Origin: Blastopirellula sp. J2-11
GTDB lineage: Bacteria > Planctomycetota > Planctomycetia > Pirellulales > Pirellulaceae
Length of the DNA: 64,000 bases
Reading direction: 5' to 3'
NCBI RefSeq assembly: GCF_024584705.1
Contig: NZ_CP097384.1
Span: 5,456,001-5,520,000, forward strand
Part shown: in pieces, positions 37,624-46,932 of the stretch
Layout of the letters: the number at the start of each line of letters is the position of its first letter
How positions within the stretch are numbered: position 1 is the first letter of the stretch
Position numbers and translations under genes: made by a program
Notes under the pieces: generated by a model
The model's input: the letters and a program-made list of their open reading frames with translations, nothing else
Databases searched by the model: none
What the model was told of the DNA's origin: nothing

Positions 37624-38163
37624 ATGCGCGTCGCTCCGCTTGCTAGCACCCTCCTCTTTCTCGCTTTGCTGCTGACCGCATCGACGGCCGAAGAGCCGGT
37701 TACGCCAACGCCGCTCGGTATCGCCGCGCAACCTTCGGCGGAAGAACTGAAAGAAATTAAAAACATTCGCGCTGCCTTGGGGCCAGAGTTTCGGATCGCC
37801 TCGAAAATGTTTGGCGGCGCTCTTCCCCCGGCCCCCCCAACGGTCACCGATTTAGACTCGGATTCGCTAGAACTTGATGCAAGTTCACCAGCTAGCAGCC
37901 TTTATTTGCAAGCAACCAAGCCCTCTGTCGAACGCACGATCCGGTTCCTGAAGCTGGCTGAGCATGATCTGAGCGTGCAGTCTCAGTGCGACTGCCGGGG
38001 AACTTCCTGGTGCGGCGGCTGCTATTCCGAGGAAGAGAAACGGCAGCTGAACGAGGCGGCGAAAAAGTGCCAAGAGTTGGCGAAACAGCTCGAGAGTCTG
38101 ACAACTCAGGCGCGAACGGCGTCGCCCAAACCAGCCGCAAATGCGTTAACCCCCAGCATTTAG
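37624..38163 (+). CDS. Small exported protein of unknown function
   Basis: The 179-residue protein starts with a signal peptide (MRVAPLASTLLFLALLLTAS, then TAEEP), and GGAAGGA precedes the ATG. The mature part is Pro/Ser-rich at first, then has a Cys-containing loop (SQCDCRGTSWCGGCYSEEEK, four Cys) followed by a Lys/Glu helix. The four cysteines could bind metal or form disulfides. I do not recognise the family. It lies alone between cheR and cysD. Confidence 0.6.
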   Translation: MRVAPLASTLLFLALLLTASTAEEPVTPTPLGIAAQPSAEELKEIKNIRAALGPEFRIASKMFGGALPPAPPTVTDLDSDSLELDASSPASSLYLQATKPSVERTIRFLKLAEHDLSVQSQCDCRGTSWCGGCYSEEEKRQLNEAAKKCQELAKQLESLTTQARTASPKPAANALTPSI

Positions 38164-38197
38164 GCCACATCCGGCTGATCGCCGCCGCCGAGCGGCA

Positions 38198-38226
38198 TTG
38201 TTCGTATAGCCGACTGGCGCTATAAT
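38198..38226 (+). promoter_or_regulatory. Sigma-70 promoter of cysD
   Basis: TTGTTC (38198-38203) and a perfect TATAAT (38221-38226) are separated by 17 bases, giving a leader of about 60 nt before the cysD start. Confidence 0.65.
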
Positions 38227-38295
38227 CCGGAATTCGTAACTATTTACGATCGTTCTCTTTGTGACGATTCTAGCGTCTTACGAGCAATCGAGGGT

Positions 38296-39204
38296 ATGTC
38301 GGGCTACAACATAACTCACTTACGTCAGTTGGAAGCGGAAAGTATTCACGTCTTGCGTGAGGTCGCCGCTGAGTTCGAAAACCCGGTCATGCTCTATTCG
38401 GTCGGCAAAGACTCGTCGGTCATGGTGCAGCTCGCCTTGAAGGCGTTCTATCCGGCCAAGCCGCCGTTTCCGCTGATGCATGTCGACACGACGTGGAAAT
38501 TCCGCGAAATGATCCAATTTCGCGAAGATTACGCCCGCAAAGAGCTCGGGCTCGACCTGATCGTACACATCAACGAGGAAGGCCGCGCCGCCGGCATTGA
38601 TCCGTTTGAAGACAGCGTTCGTCACACCGACCTGATGAAGACCGATGGTCTAAAACAGGCGCTCAACAAGCACAAGTTTGACGCGGCTTTCGGCGGCGCT
38701 CGCCGCGACGAAGAGAAGTCGCGCGCCAAAGAGCGGATCTTCTCGTTCCGCGACAAAAACCATCGCTGGGACCCAAAAAACCAGCGGCCAGAGCTCTGGA
38801 ATCTGTTCAACACCCGGGTCAACAAAGGGGAAAGCATTCGCGTTTTCCCGCTGTCGAACTGGACCGAGCTCGACGTCTGGCAGTACATCCATCTCGAGCA
38901 AATCCCGATCGTTCCCCTCTATTACTCGGCCAAACGGCCGGTCGTCTGGCGGAACGACATGTGGATCTTGGTCGACGATGATCGCTTCGTGCTGGCTCCC
39001 GGCGAAAAAATCGAAGAGAAGATGGTCCGCTTCCGGACGCTCGGCTGCTATCCGCTGACCGGCGCCGTCGAATCGACCGCGACCACGCTTCCCGACATCA
39101 TTCAAGAGATGCTGTTAACCACGACCTCCGAACGTCAGGGGCGCGCGATCGACAAAGATCAGGGCGCTTCGATGGAAAAGAAGAAGATCGAAGGTTACTT
39201 CTAA
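38296..39204 (+). CDS. cysD: Sulfate adenylyltransferase subunit 2
   Basis: This 302-residue ATP pyrophosphatase subunit makes adenylylsulfate from ATP and sulfate together with CysN. The PP-loop motif is [39 protein letters not shown] and [20 protein letters not shown] are family-typical, as is [20 protein letters not shown]. The length matches E. coli CysD (302). It shares a transcript with the CysN-CysC fusion 100 bp downstream. Confidence 0.96.
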   Translation: MSGYNITHLRQLEAESIHVLREVAAEFENPVMLYSVGKDSSVMVQLALKAFYPAKPPFPLMHVDTTWKFREMIQFREDYARKELGLDLIVHINEEGRAAGIDPFEDSVRHTDLMKTDGLKQALNKHKFDAAFGGARRDEEKSRAKERIFSFRDKNHRWDPKNQRPELWNLFNTRVNKGESIRVFPLSNWTELDVWQYIHLEQIPIVPLYYSAKRPVVWRNDMWILVDDDRFVLAPGEKIEEKMVRFRTLGCYPLTGAVESTATTLPDIIQEMLLTTTSERQGRAIDKDQGASMEKKKIEGYF

Positions 39205-39304
39205 CGCGGCCCGGCGCGCGAAGCGCTCTGCTGCGATTCTTACCGCCACACGCCGGAACGCCATGAGCGTTTCCGGTTTTGTCGACTAGCCCAACGCAAC
39301 ATCC

Positions 39305-41233
39305 ATGTCGCACCAATCCGACCTGATCGCCACCGACATTAACGCTTATCTCGCTCAGCACGAGCGAAAAGAGCTGCTCCGCTTTATCACTTGCGGCAGC
39401 GTCGATGACGGCAAAAGCACGCTTATCGGCAAGTTGCTGATCGAAGCCAAAGCGACTTTCGAAGATCAGCTGGCGGCGATCGAACGCGATTCGGCCACGC
39501 ATGGCACCGTTAGCGGCGAGCTTGATCCGGCCCTGCTGATGGACGGTCTGAAAGACGAACGCGAACAAGGGATCACAATCGACGTTGCGTATCGCTATTT
39601 CTCGACGGCGAAGCGCAAATTCATCATCGCCGATACGCCGGGGCACGAGCAATATACCCGCAACATGGCGACCGGAGCGTCAACCGCCGACCTGGCGATT
39701 ATTTTGATCGACGCGCGGCATGGAGTCATGACGCAAACCAAGCGGCACAGCTTCATCACCTCGCTGTTGGGGATCAAGCATATCGTCGTCGCGATCAATA
39801 AGATGGATCTGGTCGATTTCAGCCAAGAGCGGTTTGAGCAAATCAAGGCCGACTACGTCGAATTCGCCGCGAAAATGGCGGCCGACGACGTTCACTTCAT
39901 TCCGCTCTCGGCCCTCAAGGGAGACAACCTGGTCACGGCGAGCCCGAACATGCCGTGGTACGACGGCAGCACGTTGATGCACTTGCTCGAAAACGTCTAC
40001 ATCGCGTCGGACCGCAACCTGCAAGACTTCCGCTTCCCGGTGCAGTTGGTGAATCGCCCGCACCTCAATTTCCGCGGATTTTGCGGTACGATCGCCTCCG
40101 GAACCATTCGTCCCGGCGAAGAAGTGATGGCCCTGCCGTCGAAGAAAACGAGCCGGGTCAAAGCGATCGTCACGATGGACGGCGATCAGGAAGAAGCCTG
40201 CCCGCCGCTGGCCGTAACGATCACGCTGGAAGACGAAATTGACGTCAGCCGCGGCGATATGCTGGTTCGTCCCGGCAATCAACCGCTGGTCGACGATCGT
40301 TTTGACGCGATGGTCGTCTGGATGGATGAAGACCCGATGGTTCCCGGCAAATCGTACCTGGTGAAGCATACGACGACCCTCACGCCGGGGACGATCTCGA
40401 CGCTGCGCTATCAGATCGATGTCAATACGCTCCATCGCAAAGATGCGCCGACGTTAGCCCTCAACGAAATCGGTCGCTGCGAGGTTCGCCTGAATCGCCC
40501 GATCGCGTTTGATCCCTATCCCAAAAATCGCACAACCGGCGCGTTTATCGTGATCGACCGGATGACCAATCGTACGGTCGCCGCCGGCATGATCATCGAC
40601 CGCAAAGAGAAGAAAGTCGCTCACTGGGACGACGAACCGACCTCGGGTCCCACGAGCGAAGGAGTGACCAGCGTCACCGCCGAGCAGCGCGAAGCCCGAT
40701 TTGGCCAACAGCCGACCACGCTGCTGCTGACCGGTTTGACCGGCGCCGGCAAGACAACGATCGCCTACGCGCTGGAACGACGTCTGTTTGACGAAGGCCG
40801 CGTTTGCGTCGTGCTGGATGGTCAGAACCTGCGGAGCGGCGTCAGCCGAGATCTTGGCTTCACCGCCGACGAACGGTCCGAGAATCTTCGCCGCGGCAGC
40901 GAGATCGCCGCGTTGATGAACGGCGCCGGCATGATCTGCATCTGCGCGTTCACCGCTCCGAACGAAGACGTACGCCAAAAAGCGGCCGAAGTGGTCGGCA
41001 AAGACCGCTTTGTGGTCGTTCATCTCTCGGCGCCGATCGAGGTCTGTCGCCAGCGCGACGACAGCGGCTTGTATGAAAAGGCGGACTCCGGCGAGATCGC
41101 CAACTTCCCCGGCGTCAGCTACGAGTTTGAACCGCCGACGAGCCCCGACCTGATGTTGCCGACCCACGAACTGGAAGTGAGCGAATCGGTCGACAAGATC
41201 ATGGCGCTGCTGAAAGAGCGGAATGTGATCTAA
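39305..41233 (+). CDS. cysNC: Sulfate adenylyltransferase subunit 1 fused to adenylylsulfate kinase
   Basis: The 642-residue bifunctional protein joins CysN and CysC. The CysN part (about 1-450) is a GTPase with [17 protein letters not shown], then [26 protein letters not shown] and NKMD. The CysC part (about 465-642) has the P-loop [18 protein letters not shown] and [17 protein letters not shown], and phosphorylates adenylylsulfate to PAPS. Such fusions are found in many bacteria. PAPS can serve sulfate assimilation or sulfation. No PAPS reductase is adjacent, so the downstream fate is unknown. A strong terminator follows. Confidence 0.96.
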   Translation: MSHQSDLIATDINAYLAQHERKELLRFITCGSVDDGKSTLIGKLLIEAKATFEDQLAAIERDSATHGTVSGELDPALLMDGLKDEREQGITIDVAYRYFSTAKRKFIIADTPGHEQYTRNMATGASTADLAIILIDARHGVMTQTKRHSFITSLLGIKHIVVAINKMDLVDFSQERFEQIKADYVEFAAKMAADDVHFIPLSALKGDNLVTASPNMPWYDGSTLMHLLENVYIASDRNLQDFRFPVQLVNRPHLNFRGFCGTIASGTIRPGEEVMALPSKKTSRVKAIVTMDGDQEEACPPLAVTITLEDEIDVSRGDMLVRPGNQPLVDDRFDAMVVWMDEDPMVPGKSYLVKHTTTLTPGTISTLRYQIDVNTLHRKDAPTLALNEIGRCEVRLNRPIAFDPYPKNRTTGAFIVIDRMTNRTVAAGMIIDRKEKKVAHWDDEPTSGPTSEGVTSVTAEQREARFGQQPTTLLLTGLTGAGKTTIAYALERRLFDEGRVCVVLDGQNLRSGVSRDLGFTADERSENLRRGSEIAALMNGAGMICICAFTAPNEDVRQKAAEVVGKDRFVVVHLSAPIEVCRQRDDSGLYEKADSGEIANFPGVSYEFEPPTSPDLMLPTHELEVSESVDKIMALLKERNVI

Positions 41234-41259
41234 GTCACCCCCACCGCCGCCGAATAAAG

Positions 41260-41287
41260 AGACGCCGATCAGGGCGTCTTTTTTTTT
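41260..41287 (+). terminator. Rho-independent terminator after cysNC
   Basis: A 7-bp stem (arms 41260-41266 and 41273-41279) with a six-base loop is followed by nine T residues (41279-41287). Confidence 0.85.
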
Positions 41288-41290
41288 GCG

Positions 41291-41598
41291 CAATTCTCGG
41301 TGGCCTCAAGACTGGAGCATGGCAAAGATCTGCGTTTCCAATCGGTCAAAAATTGTCCGTTGACAAAAAGTACGGAGTTGAGGTCGATTACAGATCAAGT
41401 ATCACAAAACGAATCACGTTCACTCATCAACCAAACTGGTTGTTGTGGGGGAGATTCTTTGCGCTTCGAGTGTTTGACAATCGGACGTTCCCATGGTGGC
41501 GACGATTCCTGTTTGCCGAATTTGGACAGAACACACGCTGCGGCGAGACAACGGAACTTGCCGGACGCATGTTTGTCCTGTCCAACCTTTTTGGATAC
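41291..41598. other. Gene-free stretch left of the IS element
   Basis: No convincing gene is seen. Bases 41353-41389 match 5544-5580 at about 29 of 37 positions without gaps. Near 41575-41598 the sequence reads GTCCTGTCCAACCTTTTTGG, the left part of a repeat unit whose other part continues after the IS. Confidence 0.5.
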
Positions 41599-41639
41599 TG
41601 CCCCAGCCCAGGACTGGTGGACGCTGAAGGTAGACTTTT

Positions 41640-42524
41640 TTACGCGGCCAAGCTCGTAGCGTGCCGGGCCTCGAACTGATTGGGCGTTAGGTAACCTAGC
41701 GTTTGGTGGATTCGCTCGCTGTTGTAGAACGTTTCAATGTAGCGGAACACGCTGAGTCTGGCCTCTTCGATGTTGGAGAATTCTTCGAACTTCGTCCGCT
41801 CGTGCTTGAGCGACCAGAAGAATCGTTCCATCACTGCATTGTCGTAGCAGCAGCCGGTGCGGCTCATTGAGCAAGTGATTCCCAGCGTTTTCAGCGTTCG
41901 CTGATACTCGTCGCTGGTGTACTGACAGCCGCGATCGCTGTGATGCAGCAACTGCTTCGTGTCGGGCCGCCGCGACTCGATCGCGTTGCGCAGCGCGTTG
42001 CTGACCAACGTCGTCGCCAGGCTTGTCGACAACTCCCACCCGACCACTTTGCGACTAAATAAATCGAGCACCACCGCCAGGTAAACCCAGCCGGATGCGG
42101 TTGGCAGATACGTAATATCGGTCACCCATTTTTGATTCGGGGCATCAGCCGCGAACTGTTGATCGAGGAGATTGGCGGCCGGACGCTTCGTGGGATCGGC
42201 CTTGGTCGTTGTCGGGTTGAAACGGCTGAAAACCTTGCTTTTCAGGCCTAAATCACGCATCGCTTTAGCGACGGTGTTGCGACAGGGCGATTCCATCTCG
42301 TCGCTCGCCTGCAGCTTTTTCGCAATCTTTTCGCTGCCGTAAATTTGATCCGACTGCTCGAAAACGTGTTTCACCGCTTGATGAATTTTCGCGGTCCGCA
42401 GCGCCCGGGGACCAGGCTGCGCACGGAGCGAGCGATAAAACCCGCTCTTGCTGACCTGCAGCACGCAGCACATGGTCTCGACCGGAAAGGAGTCACGATG
42501 TTGAGCGATCCAGGCGAATTTCAC
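41640..42524 (-). CDS. IS3-family transposase OrfB (DDE integrase core)
   Basis: This 294-residue protein has the DDE catalytic core: Asp in WVTDITYLPTASGWVYLAVV, Asp in HHSDRGCQYTSDEYQ, and Glu in CYDNAVMERFFWSLKHE. The N-terminal part (QVSKSGFYRSLRAQPGPRA) is the HTH_21-type region. It begins with GTG, and the GTGA overlaps the orfA stop. The frame stays open upstream to the slippery A run, so it can be made as an OrfAB fusion. It appears intact. Confidence 0.93.
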   Translation of the reverse strand: MKFAWIAQHRDSFPVETMCCVLQVSKSGFYRSLRAQPGPRALRTAKIHQAVKHVFEQSDQIYGSEKIAKKLQASDEMESPCRNTVAKAMRDLGLKSKVFSRFNPTTTKADPTKRPAANLLDQQFAADAPNQKWVTDITYLPTASGWVYLAVVLDLFSRKVVGWELSTSLATTLVSNALRNAIESRRPDTKQLLHHSDRGCQYTSDEYQRTLKTLGITCSMSRTGCCYDNAVMERFFWSLKHERTKFEEFSNIEEARLSVFRYIETFYNSERIHQTLGYLTPNQFEARHATSLAA

Positions 42525-42826
42525 TGCGACTCCTTCGCAAAATACGCCGTCGCTTTTTTTAAGATTTCTCGCTCAAGTTCCGCTTGCTGCAGTTCCTTGC
42601 GCAGCCGCTTGTTCTCGGCTCGCAAATCTTCGAGCGAAGCGTCATCGCCGCACGGTTTCGGCTTTGGGGCGAGCTGCTTGTGCCATCGCCGCAGGCTCCG
42701 TTCCAGCACATTAACCGCGTCGGCCGCCGCCGAAAACGAGTAACCTTGCTTGACGACCAAGTCGACCGAGTCCTGCTTAAACTGTTGAGAGTACTTCCGT
42801 GGCATCCGATTCGATTCCTGAGACAT
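42521..42826 (-). CDS. IS3-family transposase OrfA
   Basis: This 101-residue protein has an HTH (MPRKYSQQFKQDSVDLVVKQ, then GYSFSAAADAVNVLERSLRR) and a leucine-zipper-like C-terminal helix (LRAENKRLRKELQQAELERE). It binds the IS ends and controls transposition. AGGAGGT lies four bases before the ATG. A seven-A slippery site occurs near its 3' end. Confidence 0.92.
   Translation of the reverse strand: MSQESNRMPRKYSQQFKQDSVDLVVKQGYSFSAAADAVNVLERSLRRWHKQLAPKPKPCGDDASLEDLRAENKRLRKELQQAELEREILKKATAYFAKESQ
42553..42560 (-). promoter_or_regulatory. Probable programmed -1 frameshift site in the IS
   Basis: The minus strand reads TTAAAAAAAGC, so codons AAA AAA of orfA can slip back by one base. The -1 frame is then open into orfB without a stop. 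This is the usual way IS3 elements make the OrfAB transposase. Confidence 0.7.
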
Positions 42827-42893
42827 GCAGACCTCCTGAAGGGATTTTCCAAAAATCCTTCAGCGTCCACCAGTCCTGGGCTGGGGCAATACA

Positions 42894-43079
42894 AAACAGA
42901 TCGGTCCGATCCTGTCCAACCTTCGGACAACAAACAGATCGGTCCGATCCTGTCCAACCTTCGGACAACAAACAGAGCAGTCCGATCCTGTCCAACCTTC
43001 GGACAACAAACAGAGCAGTCCGGTCCTGTCCAACCTTCGGACAAAAACGGAGCGGTCCTGTCCAACCTGACGGACGAGA
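42894..43079. repeat. 38-bp tandem repeat array
   Basis: Four units of 38 bp (from 42894, 42932, 42970 and 43008) and a shorter fifth follow each other without spacers. Each carries GGTCCGATCCTGTCCAACCT or a close variant and ends with CGGACAACAAAC-like sequence. A sixth, interrupted unit lies on the other side of the IS. The units are contiguous, so this is not a CRISPR array. Confidence 0.85.
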
Positions 43080-43091
43080 AACACAGGCTTG

Positions 43092-43562
43092 CTACTGCGC
43101 TTTGACTTCCGGCAGTTTCGCGACCACCACAATCCCAATCGTTGAAAGAGTAGCGATCGCCGCCATCACCAGCGGCGTCGGTTGCATCAAAAACATCGTC
43201 AGCGTGACGCAGATGCCGACCAGCAGCATTGCTTTGATTTTTACATTCCTCCGGACGCCGCGATGCGCGTTCCAGTCGCGCAGGATCGGACCGATCAGGC
43301 GGTTGCGGAGAATCGCTGCGTTCAGTCGCGGCGAACTACGAGCCGCAAAGTAGCTGGCCAACAGCAGAAACGGCGTGCAGGGGAGGACCGGCAAGATTGC
43401 CCCCAAGATTCCGAGCGTCAAAAAGAAAAGAGCCCCCGTGACAAACATCACGCGGCGCAGTCCCACAGCGGCGACCACCGGCGACTCTTTGACCAACGTG
43501 GTTGGCGTGCCATGAAATCGCAATCGACGTTTGGTAGTTGTCTTGATCGTATCCATGCCCAA
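43092..43562 (-). CDS. DUF454 family membrane protein (YbaN-like)
   Basis: This 156-residue protein has the YbaN/DUF454 core: RRVMFVTGALFFLTLGILGA, ILPVLPCTPFLLLASYFAAR, then SSPRLNAAILRN, LIGPILRDWNAHRGVRRNVK and two C-terminal helices (AMLLVGICVTLTMFLMQP, MAAIATLSTIGIVVVA). The N-terminus is about 35 residues longer than usual; a later start is possible. The molecular role of the family is unknown. The gene ends next to the tandem repeats. Confidence 0.82.
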   Translation of the reverse strand: MGMDTIKTTTKRRLRFHGTPTTLVKESPVVAAVGLRRVMFVTGALFFLTLGILGAILPVLPCTPFLLLASYFAARSSPRLNAAILRNRLIGPILRDWNAHRGVRRNVKIKAMLLVGICVTLTMFLMQPTPLVMAAIATLSTIGIVVVAKLPEVKAQ

Positions 43563-44101
43563 ACCTCGTAAGTCGACTCTCCCCGAGCCCCGCGCCGCCT
43601 ATTGCCAATGTACGTCAGCAAAATTAGACAGCAGCATTATCTGGCTATCGACCGTTGAGGGGAAAACCTGCATGGTTAGGAAAAACAAACCGTCTGCTAG
43701 CGTTATTCGGAATAGTCACCCCAGAAAGGTGATTCCTCGTTTGCAAAATAACCCCAGCCTCGGAAAACCGGCTTCCCCTTTCTGCGGCCTTCTCGGATGC
43801 GTGTTGATCACATCCCTGTTTTCGACAAACCTGACGGTCGCCTCCGAAATAGCAAAGATGATCGAGAATAGAGAGGGGGGGAGATTTATGCATTCGTTAG
43901 AGCGACGCCAACCTACGTAAATGTTACGTAACAAGCGGGAATTCTAGGTGGTTTGCGGCGTCTCGTGGCTTGTGACGGCTATCTGCTCTCCGCTAGAATA
44001 AGGCGTCATTTTGAAGCGCCATTCCCCTCTTTAGGGAACTTCTGCCGCACCAGCGGTAGCTGCAATCGGCGGATTGGGCGGCATCTCGCACGGAAAAAAT
44101 C
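43563..44101. other. Intergenic region before btaA
   Basis: About 540 bases between the divergent DUF454 and btaA genes. Apart from a promoter-like pair at 43970-43999, I see no clear gene. A small plus-strand frame (43671-43920) has a hydrophobic stretch but no ribosome-binding site or family match. No recognisable Pho box was found. Confidence 0.45.
43970..43999 (+). promoter_or_regulatory. Possible promoter of the betaine-lipid genes
   Basis: TTGTGA (43970-43975) and TAGAAT (43994-43999) are spaced by 18 bases, about 100 bp before btaA. Confidence 0.4.
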
Positions 44102-45298
44102 ATGGCGCTCTTGAATTGGGTCCGGGGACGCGTTTTCAACCTGGTCCATCAAAATAATCTTGTTTACAACACCTGCTGGGAAGATCCGCGACTTGATCGC
44201 GTCGCTCTCGAGCTAGAGCCGCACCACAACGTGATGGTCATCACGTCGGCTGGTTGCAATGCGCTCGACTATGCGTTGGCAGGCGCCAATCACGTATACG
44301 CGGTCGATATGAACCCGCGTCAGAACGCGCTGCTCGACCTGAAAAAAGCGGCGATTCGCGAACTGGAATATGAAGACTTCTTCCAGATGTTCGGGACTGG
44401 CCGCTTGCCAAATTTCCAACAGATCTACGAACAAAAGCTCCGACATGCGTTGCCGGAATGGTCGCAGTCGTACTGGAATCGCAAGATCCGCTACTTCCGC
44501 CCCCGTAAAAAGCGGAGCTTCTATTTCCGCGGCACTTCGGGCTCGTTCGCCCGCATGATGAACATTTACGTCGATCGGGTGCTTCGCCTGAGGCCGCTGG
44601 TGCTGGAACTGCTGGATGCGGCCAACATCGAAGAGCAGAAAGAGATCTACGAAAAGGTGCACAAACGCCTGTGGACCAAGTCGCTGAAGTTTGCGATGAG
44701 CCGCGATACGACCTGGTCGCTGGTCGGCGTCCCCCGCGCCCAACGCGAATATCTAGAGCAACATTACGAAAACGGCATCGTCGACTTCGTTCAAGAGAAC
44801 ATGCGGGCCGTCTTTGCTGAGTTGCCGATCCAAGACAACTACTTCTGGCGCGTCTACATCACCGGCGAATATACGCCCAAATGTTGCCCTGAGTACTTGA
44901 AGCCGGAGAATTTCCAACGGCTCAAGGACGACGTCATCCACCGCGTCAGCACGCACACCGATTCGGTCGAGCACTTTCTGCGAAAGCATGACGGCACGCC
45001 GATTCACCGCTTGGTGCTGCTGGATCACATGGACTGGCTCACCGGTTCGCTCCATCCGTATCTCGTCTCCGAATGGCAGGCGATCATGGATACGACCCGC
45101 GAACATGGCGCTCGGATCTTGTGGCGCAGCGGTGGGATGGATACGCAATTTGTGAATGAGGTCCCGGTGACCGTCGACGGTCAAAAGCGGGAAGTGGGCG
45201 ACATGTTGCAGTACCACGACGAAACCGCCGATAGCCTTCATCCGAAGGATCGAGTTCACACATACGGCGCGTTCCGCATTGCCGATTTGGCCGCCTAG
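44102..45298 (+). CDS. btaA: S-adenosylmethionine:diacylglycerol 3-amino-3-carboxypropyltransferase BtaA
   Basis: The 398-residue protein belongs to the BtaA (DUF3419) family. It moves the 3-amino-3-carboxypropyl group of SAM onto diacylglycerol, the first step to the betaine lipid DGTS. Characteristic pieces are [37 protein letters not shown] and [17 protein letters not shown] (SAM-binding), and [28 protein letters not shown] and [10 protein letters not shown] are in the C-terminal half. btaB follows 81 bp downstream, a pairing known from Rhodobacter. Confidence 0.92.
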   Translation: MALLNWVRGRVFNLVHQNNLVYNTCWEDPRLDRVALELEPHHNVMVITSAGCNALDYALAGANHVYAVDMNPRQNALLDLKKAAIRELEYEDFFQMFGTGRLPNFQQIYEQKLRHALPEWSQSYWNRKIRYFRPRKKRSFYFRGTSGSFARMMNIYVDRVLRLRPLVLELLDAANIEEQKEIYEKVHKRLWTKSLKFAMSRDTTWSLVGVPRAQREYLEQHYENGIVDFVQENMRAVFAELPIQDNYFWRVYITGEYTPKCCPEYLKPENFQRLKDDVIHRVSTHTDSVEHFLRKHDGTPIHRLVLLDHMDWLTGSLHPYLVSEWQAIMDTTREHGARILWRSGGMDTQFVNEVPVTVDGQKREVGDMLQYHDETADSLHPKDRVHTYGAFRIADLAA

Positions 45299-45379
45299 AA
45301 CCTGTTCCTTTCGATTTTCCCGCACGCGCGATCGCTGCTTTATTGGGAGCGGTCGCACAGCCATTTTCGACGCAGCGCC

Positions 45380-46117
45380 ATGGGCATCGCCTCCGATCTC
45401 AAAGTTCTTTATCACCTGGCGGTCAAACCGGTCCGCGGTAAAAACCACGCCGAGCGGCTCGAAAGCTTCTACGGCGGCCAGGCCGAAGCGTACGACGACT
45501 TTCGCAAGCGACTGCTGCAAGGTCGCCAGGAGATGTACGCGTCGCTAGAGCTGCCTGAGGGGGGCGTCTGGGTCGATATGGGCGGGGGAACCGGGTCGAA
45601 CCTCGAATATCGCGGGGACGACATCCCCAAAATGAAAAGCGTCTACGTCGTCGATCTCGCTTCGTCGCTCCTCCAAGTCTGCGATGAGCGGATCAAGACC
45701 CGCGGCTGGGAGGCCTCGGCCAAGACGGTCGAAGCCGACGCGACCAAGTTCACTCCTGAAGAAGGACTGGCCGATGTCGTCACGTTTTCTTACTCGCTGA
45801 CGATGATCCCCGACTGGTTCGCCGCGATGGATAACGCACTGCGAATCCTCAAGCCAGGCGGGTTGATCGGCGTCGTCGACTTCTATGTTTCGCGGAAGTA
45901 TCCGCACGAAGGCCGCACGCAGCACGGCTGGTTCAATCGCAACTTTTGGCCGGTCTGGTTCTCGTCCGACAACGTCCATCCCTCGGCCGACCACTTGCCT
46001 TACCTGCAGCGCCAGTTTGAGACGGTCACGCTGGAAGAACGTCGAGCCAAGGTCCCATACTTGCCGCTGATCCGCACGCCGTACTACTACTTTGTCGGAC
46101 GCAAACCGGCGGTGTAG
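45380..46117 (+). CDS. btaB: Betaine-lipid N-methyltransferase BtaB
   Basis: This 245-residue SAM-dependent methyltransferase would trimethylate the amino group made by BtaA, giving DGTS. The SAM-binding motif I is [17 protein letters not shown], and motif [42 protein letters not shown] and [20 protein letters not shown] are typical of class I methyltransferases. FFxSDxVHxSxxHLxxL appears as [17 protein letters not shown], a BtaB trait. It ends 24 bp from the convergent map gene. Confidence 0.9.
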   Translation: MGIASDLKVLYHLAVKPVRGKNHAERLESFYGGQAEAYDDFRKRLLQGRQEMYASLELPEGGVWVDMGGGTGSNLEYRGDDIPKMKSVYVVDLASSLLQVCDERIKTRGWEASAKTVEADATKFTPEEGLADVVTFSYSLTMIPDWFAAMDNALRILKPGGLIGVVDFYVSRKYPHEGRTQHGWFNRNFWPVWFSSDNVHPSADHLPYLQRQFETVTLEERRAKVPYLPLIRTPYYYFVGRKPAV

Positions 46118-46140
46118 TCGAATCTCTGCAGGATCCGCGT

Positions 46141-46920
46141 TTAGCTGGGCGGGCCGGTTAGAATTTCAACGCCATCGGATGTTAGCGCCAACGTGTGCTC
46201 AAAGTGGGCGCTCAGAGAGCCGTCACAGGTGACGACCGTCCAGTGATCTTTGGTGACCTTTGCTTCTCGTTTGCCGACGTTGACCATCGGCTCGACCGCC
46301 AATACCAGGCCGGTCCGGAGCGGGAAGTCTCCCTCTTTTTGGAATCGCTTGGAGAAGTAGTTGGGAACCTGCGGAGACTCGTGCATTTCGCGGCCGATGC
46401 CGTGCCCGACGAATTCGGTCACCACCGAAAAATCGGCCGCTTCGACGTACTCTTGCATCTCGCGGGCAACTTCGCTCCAGCGACTTTTCCGCGACATGAG
46501 ATCGATTGCGATTTGCAGCGAACCTTGCGTAATCTCTAGCAACTTGGCCGCGATCGGCGAAACGGTCCCCACGGCATGCGTCACCGCGGCGTCGCCGCAC
46601 CAACCGTTCACTTTGCAGCCGGTATCGAGACTGACAATGTCCCCTTCGACCAACTGCCGTGAGCCAGGCATCCCATGGACCACTTCTTCGTTGATCGAGA
46701 CGCAAGTCACTGCGGGAAAGGGAATAACTCCGGGAACGCCTTTGAAGAGCGGGATCGCGTCATGCTGAATAAAGACGTTCTCGATCGCCGCATCGATTTC
46801 GGCGGTCGTCGCGCCAGGACGAACCAATTGGGCGGCGGCCTGGTGAGCTTCCCAGACCACAAGTCCCGCGTTTCGCATCAAAGCGATCTCGCGGGCCGAT
46901 TTCAACGTAATAGAAGGCAT
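46141..46920 (-). CDS. map: Methionine aminopeptidase type I
   Basis: This 259-residue enzyme removes the initiator Met from new proteins. The metal ligands lie in VSLDTGCKVNGWCGDAAVTH (two Asp), VGHGIGREMHESPQVPNY (His), LVLAVEPMVN (Glu) and SAHFEHTLAL (Glu). The N-terminus ITLKSAREIALMRNAGLVVW is typical of type I. It is the last gene of the ribosomal cluster, 12 bp after adk. infA and rpmJ, which follow map in many bacteria, are absent. Confidence 0.95.
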   Translation of the reverse strand: MPSITLKSAREIALMRNAGLVVWEAHQAAAQLVRPGATTAEIDAAIENVFIQHDAIPLFKGVPGVIPFPAVTCVSINEEVVHGMPGSRQLVEGDIVSLDTGCKVNGWCGDAAVTHAVGTVSPIAAKLLEITQGSLQIAIDLMSRKSRWSEVAREMQEYVEAADFSVVTEFVGHGIGREMHESPQVPNYFSKRFQKEGDFPLRTGLVLAVEPMVNVGKREAKVTKDHWTVVTCDGSLSAHFEHTLALTSDGVEILTGPPS

Positions 46921-46932
46921 GTCAGAGTCGTG

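Larger units (their letters stand above)
41599..42888 (-). mobile_element. IS3-family insertion sequence, apparently intact
   Basis: The 1290-bp element has perfect 32-bp inverted ends (41599-41630 and 42857-42888) beginning TGCCCCAGCC and ending GGCTGGGGCA. ATAC flanks it on both sides (41595-41598 and 42889-42892), a 4-bp target duplication. It encodes two overlapping frames, orfA and orfB, on the minus strand, with a seven-A slippery run between them. IS3-family members use such a slip to make the OrfAB transposase; the 4-bp duplication fits the IS407-type branch. Perfect ends, intact frames and clean duplication suggest recent insertion. Confidence 0.92.

Noticed and set aside
42894-43079. 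Possible CRISPR array
   Set aside because: The repeats are contiguous with no unique spacers, and no cas genes are present.
42559-43138. Several minus- and plus-strand frames with repeated CCPKVGQDRT-like peptides
   Set aside because: They are translations of the 38-bp tandem DNA repeat; the unit length is not a multiple of three, so the peptide pattern changes frame from unit to unit.
43671-43920. A possible 83-residue protein with a hydrophobic stretch
   Set aside because: It has no ribosome-binding site, no clear signal-peptide n-region, and no family resemblance.
43920-44101. Pho box before btaA
   Set aside because: I looked for paired CTGTCAT-like direct repeats and found none convincing; the species' own motif could differ.
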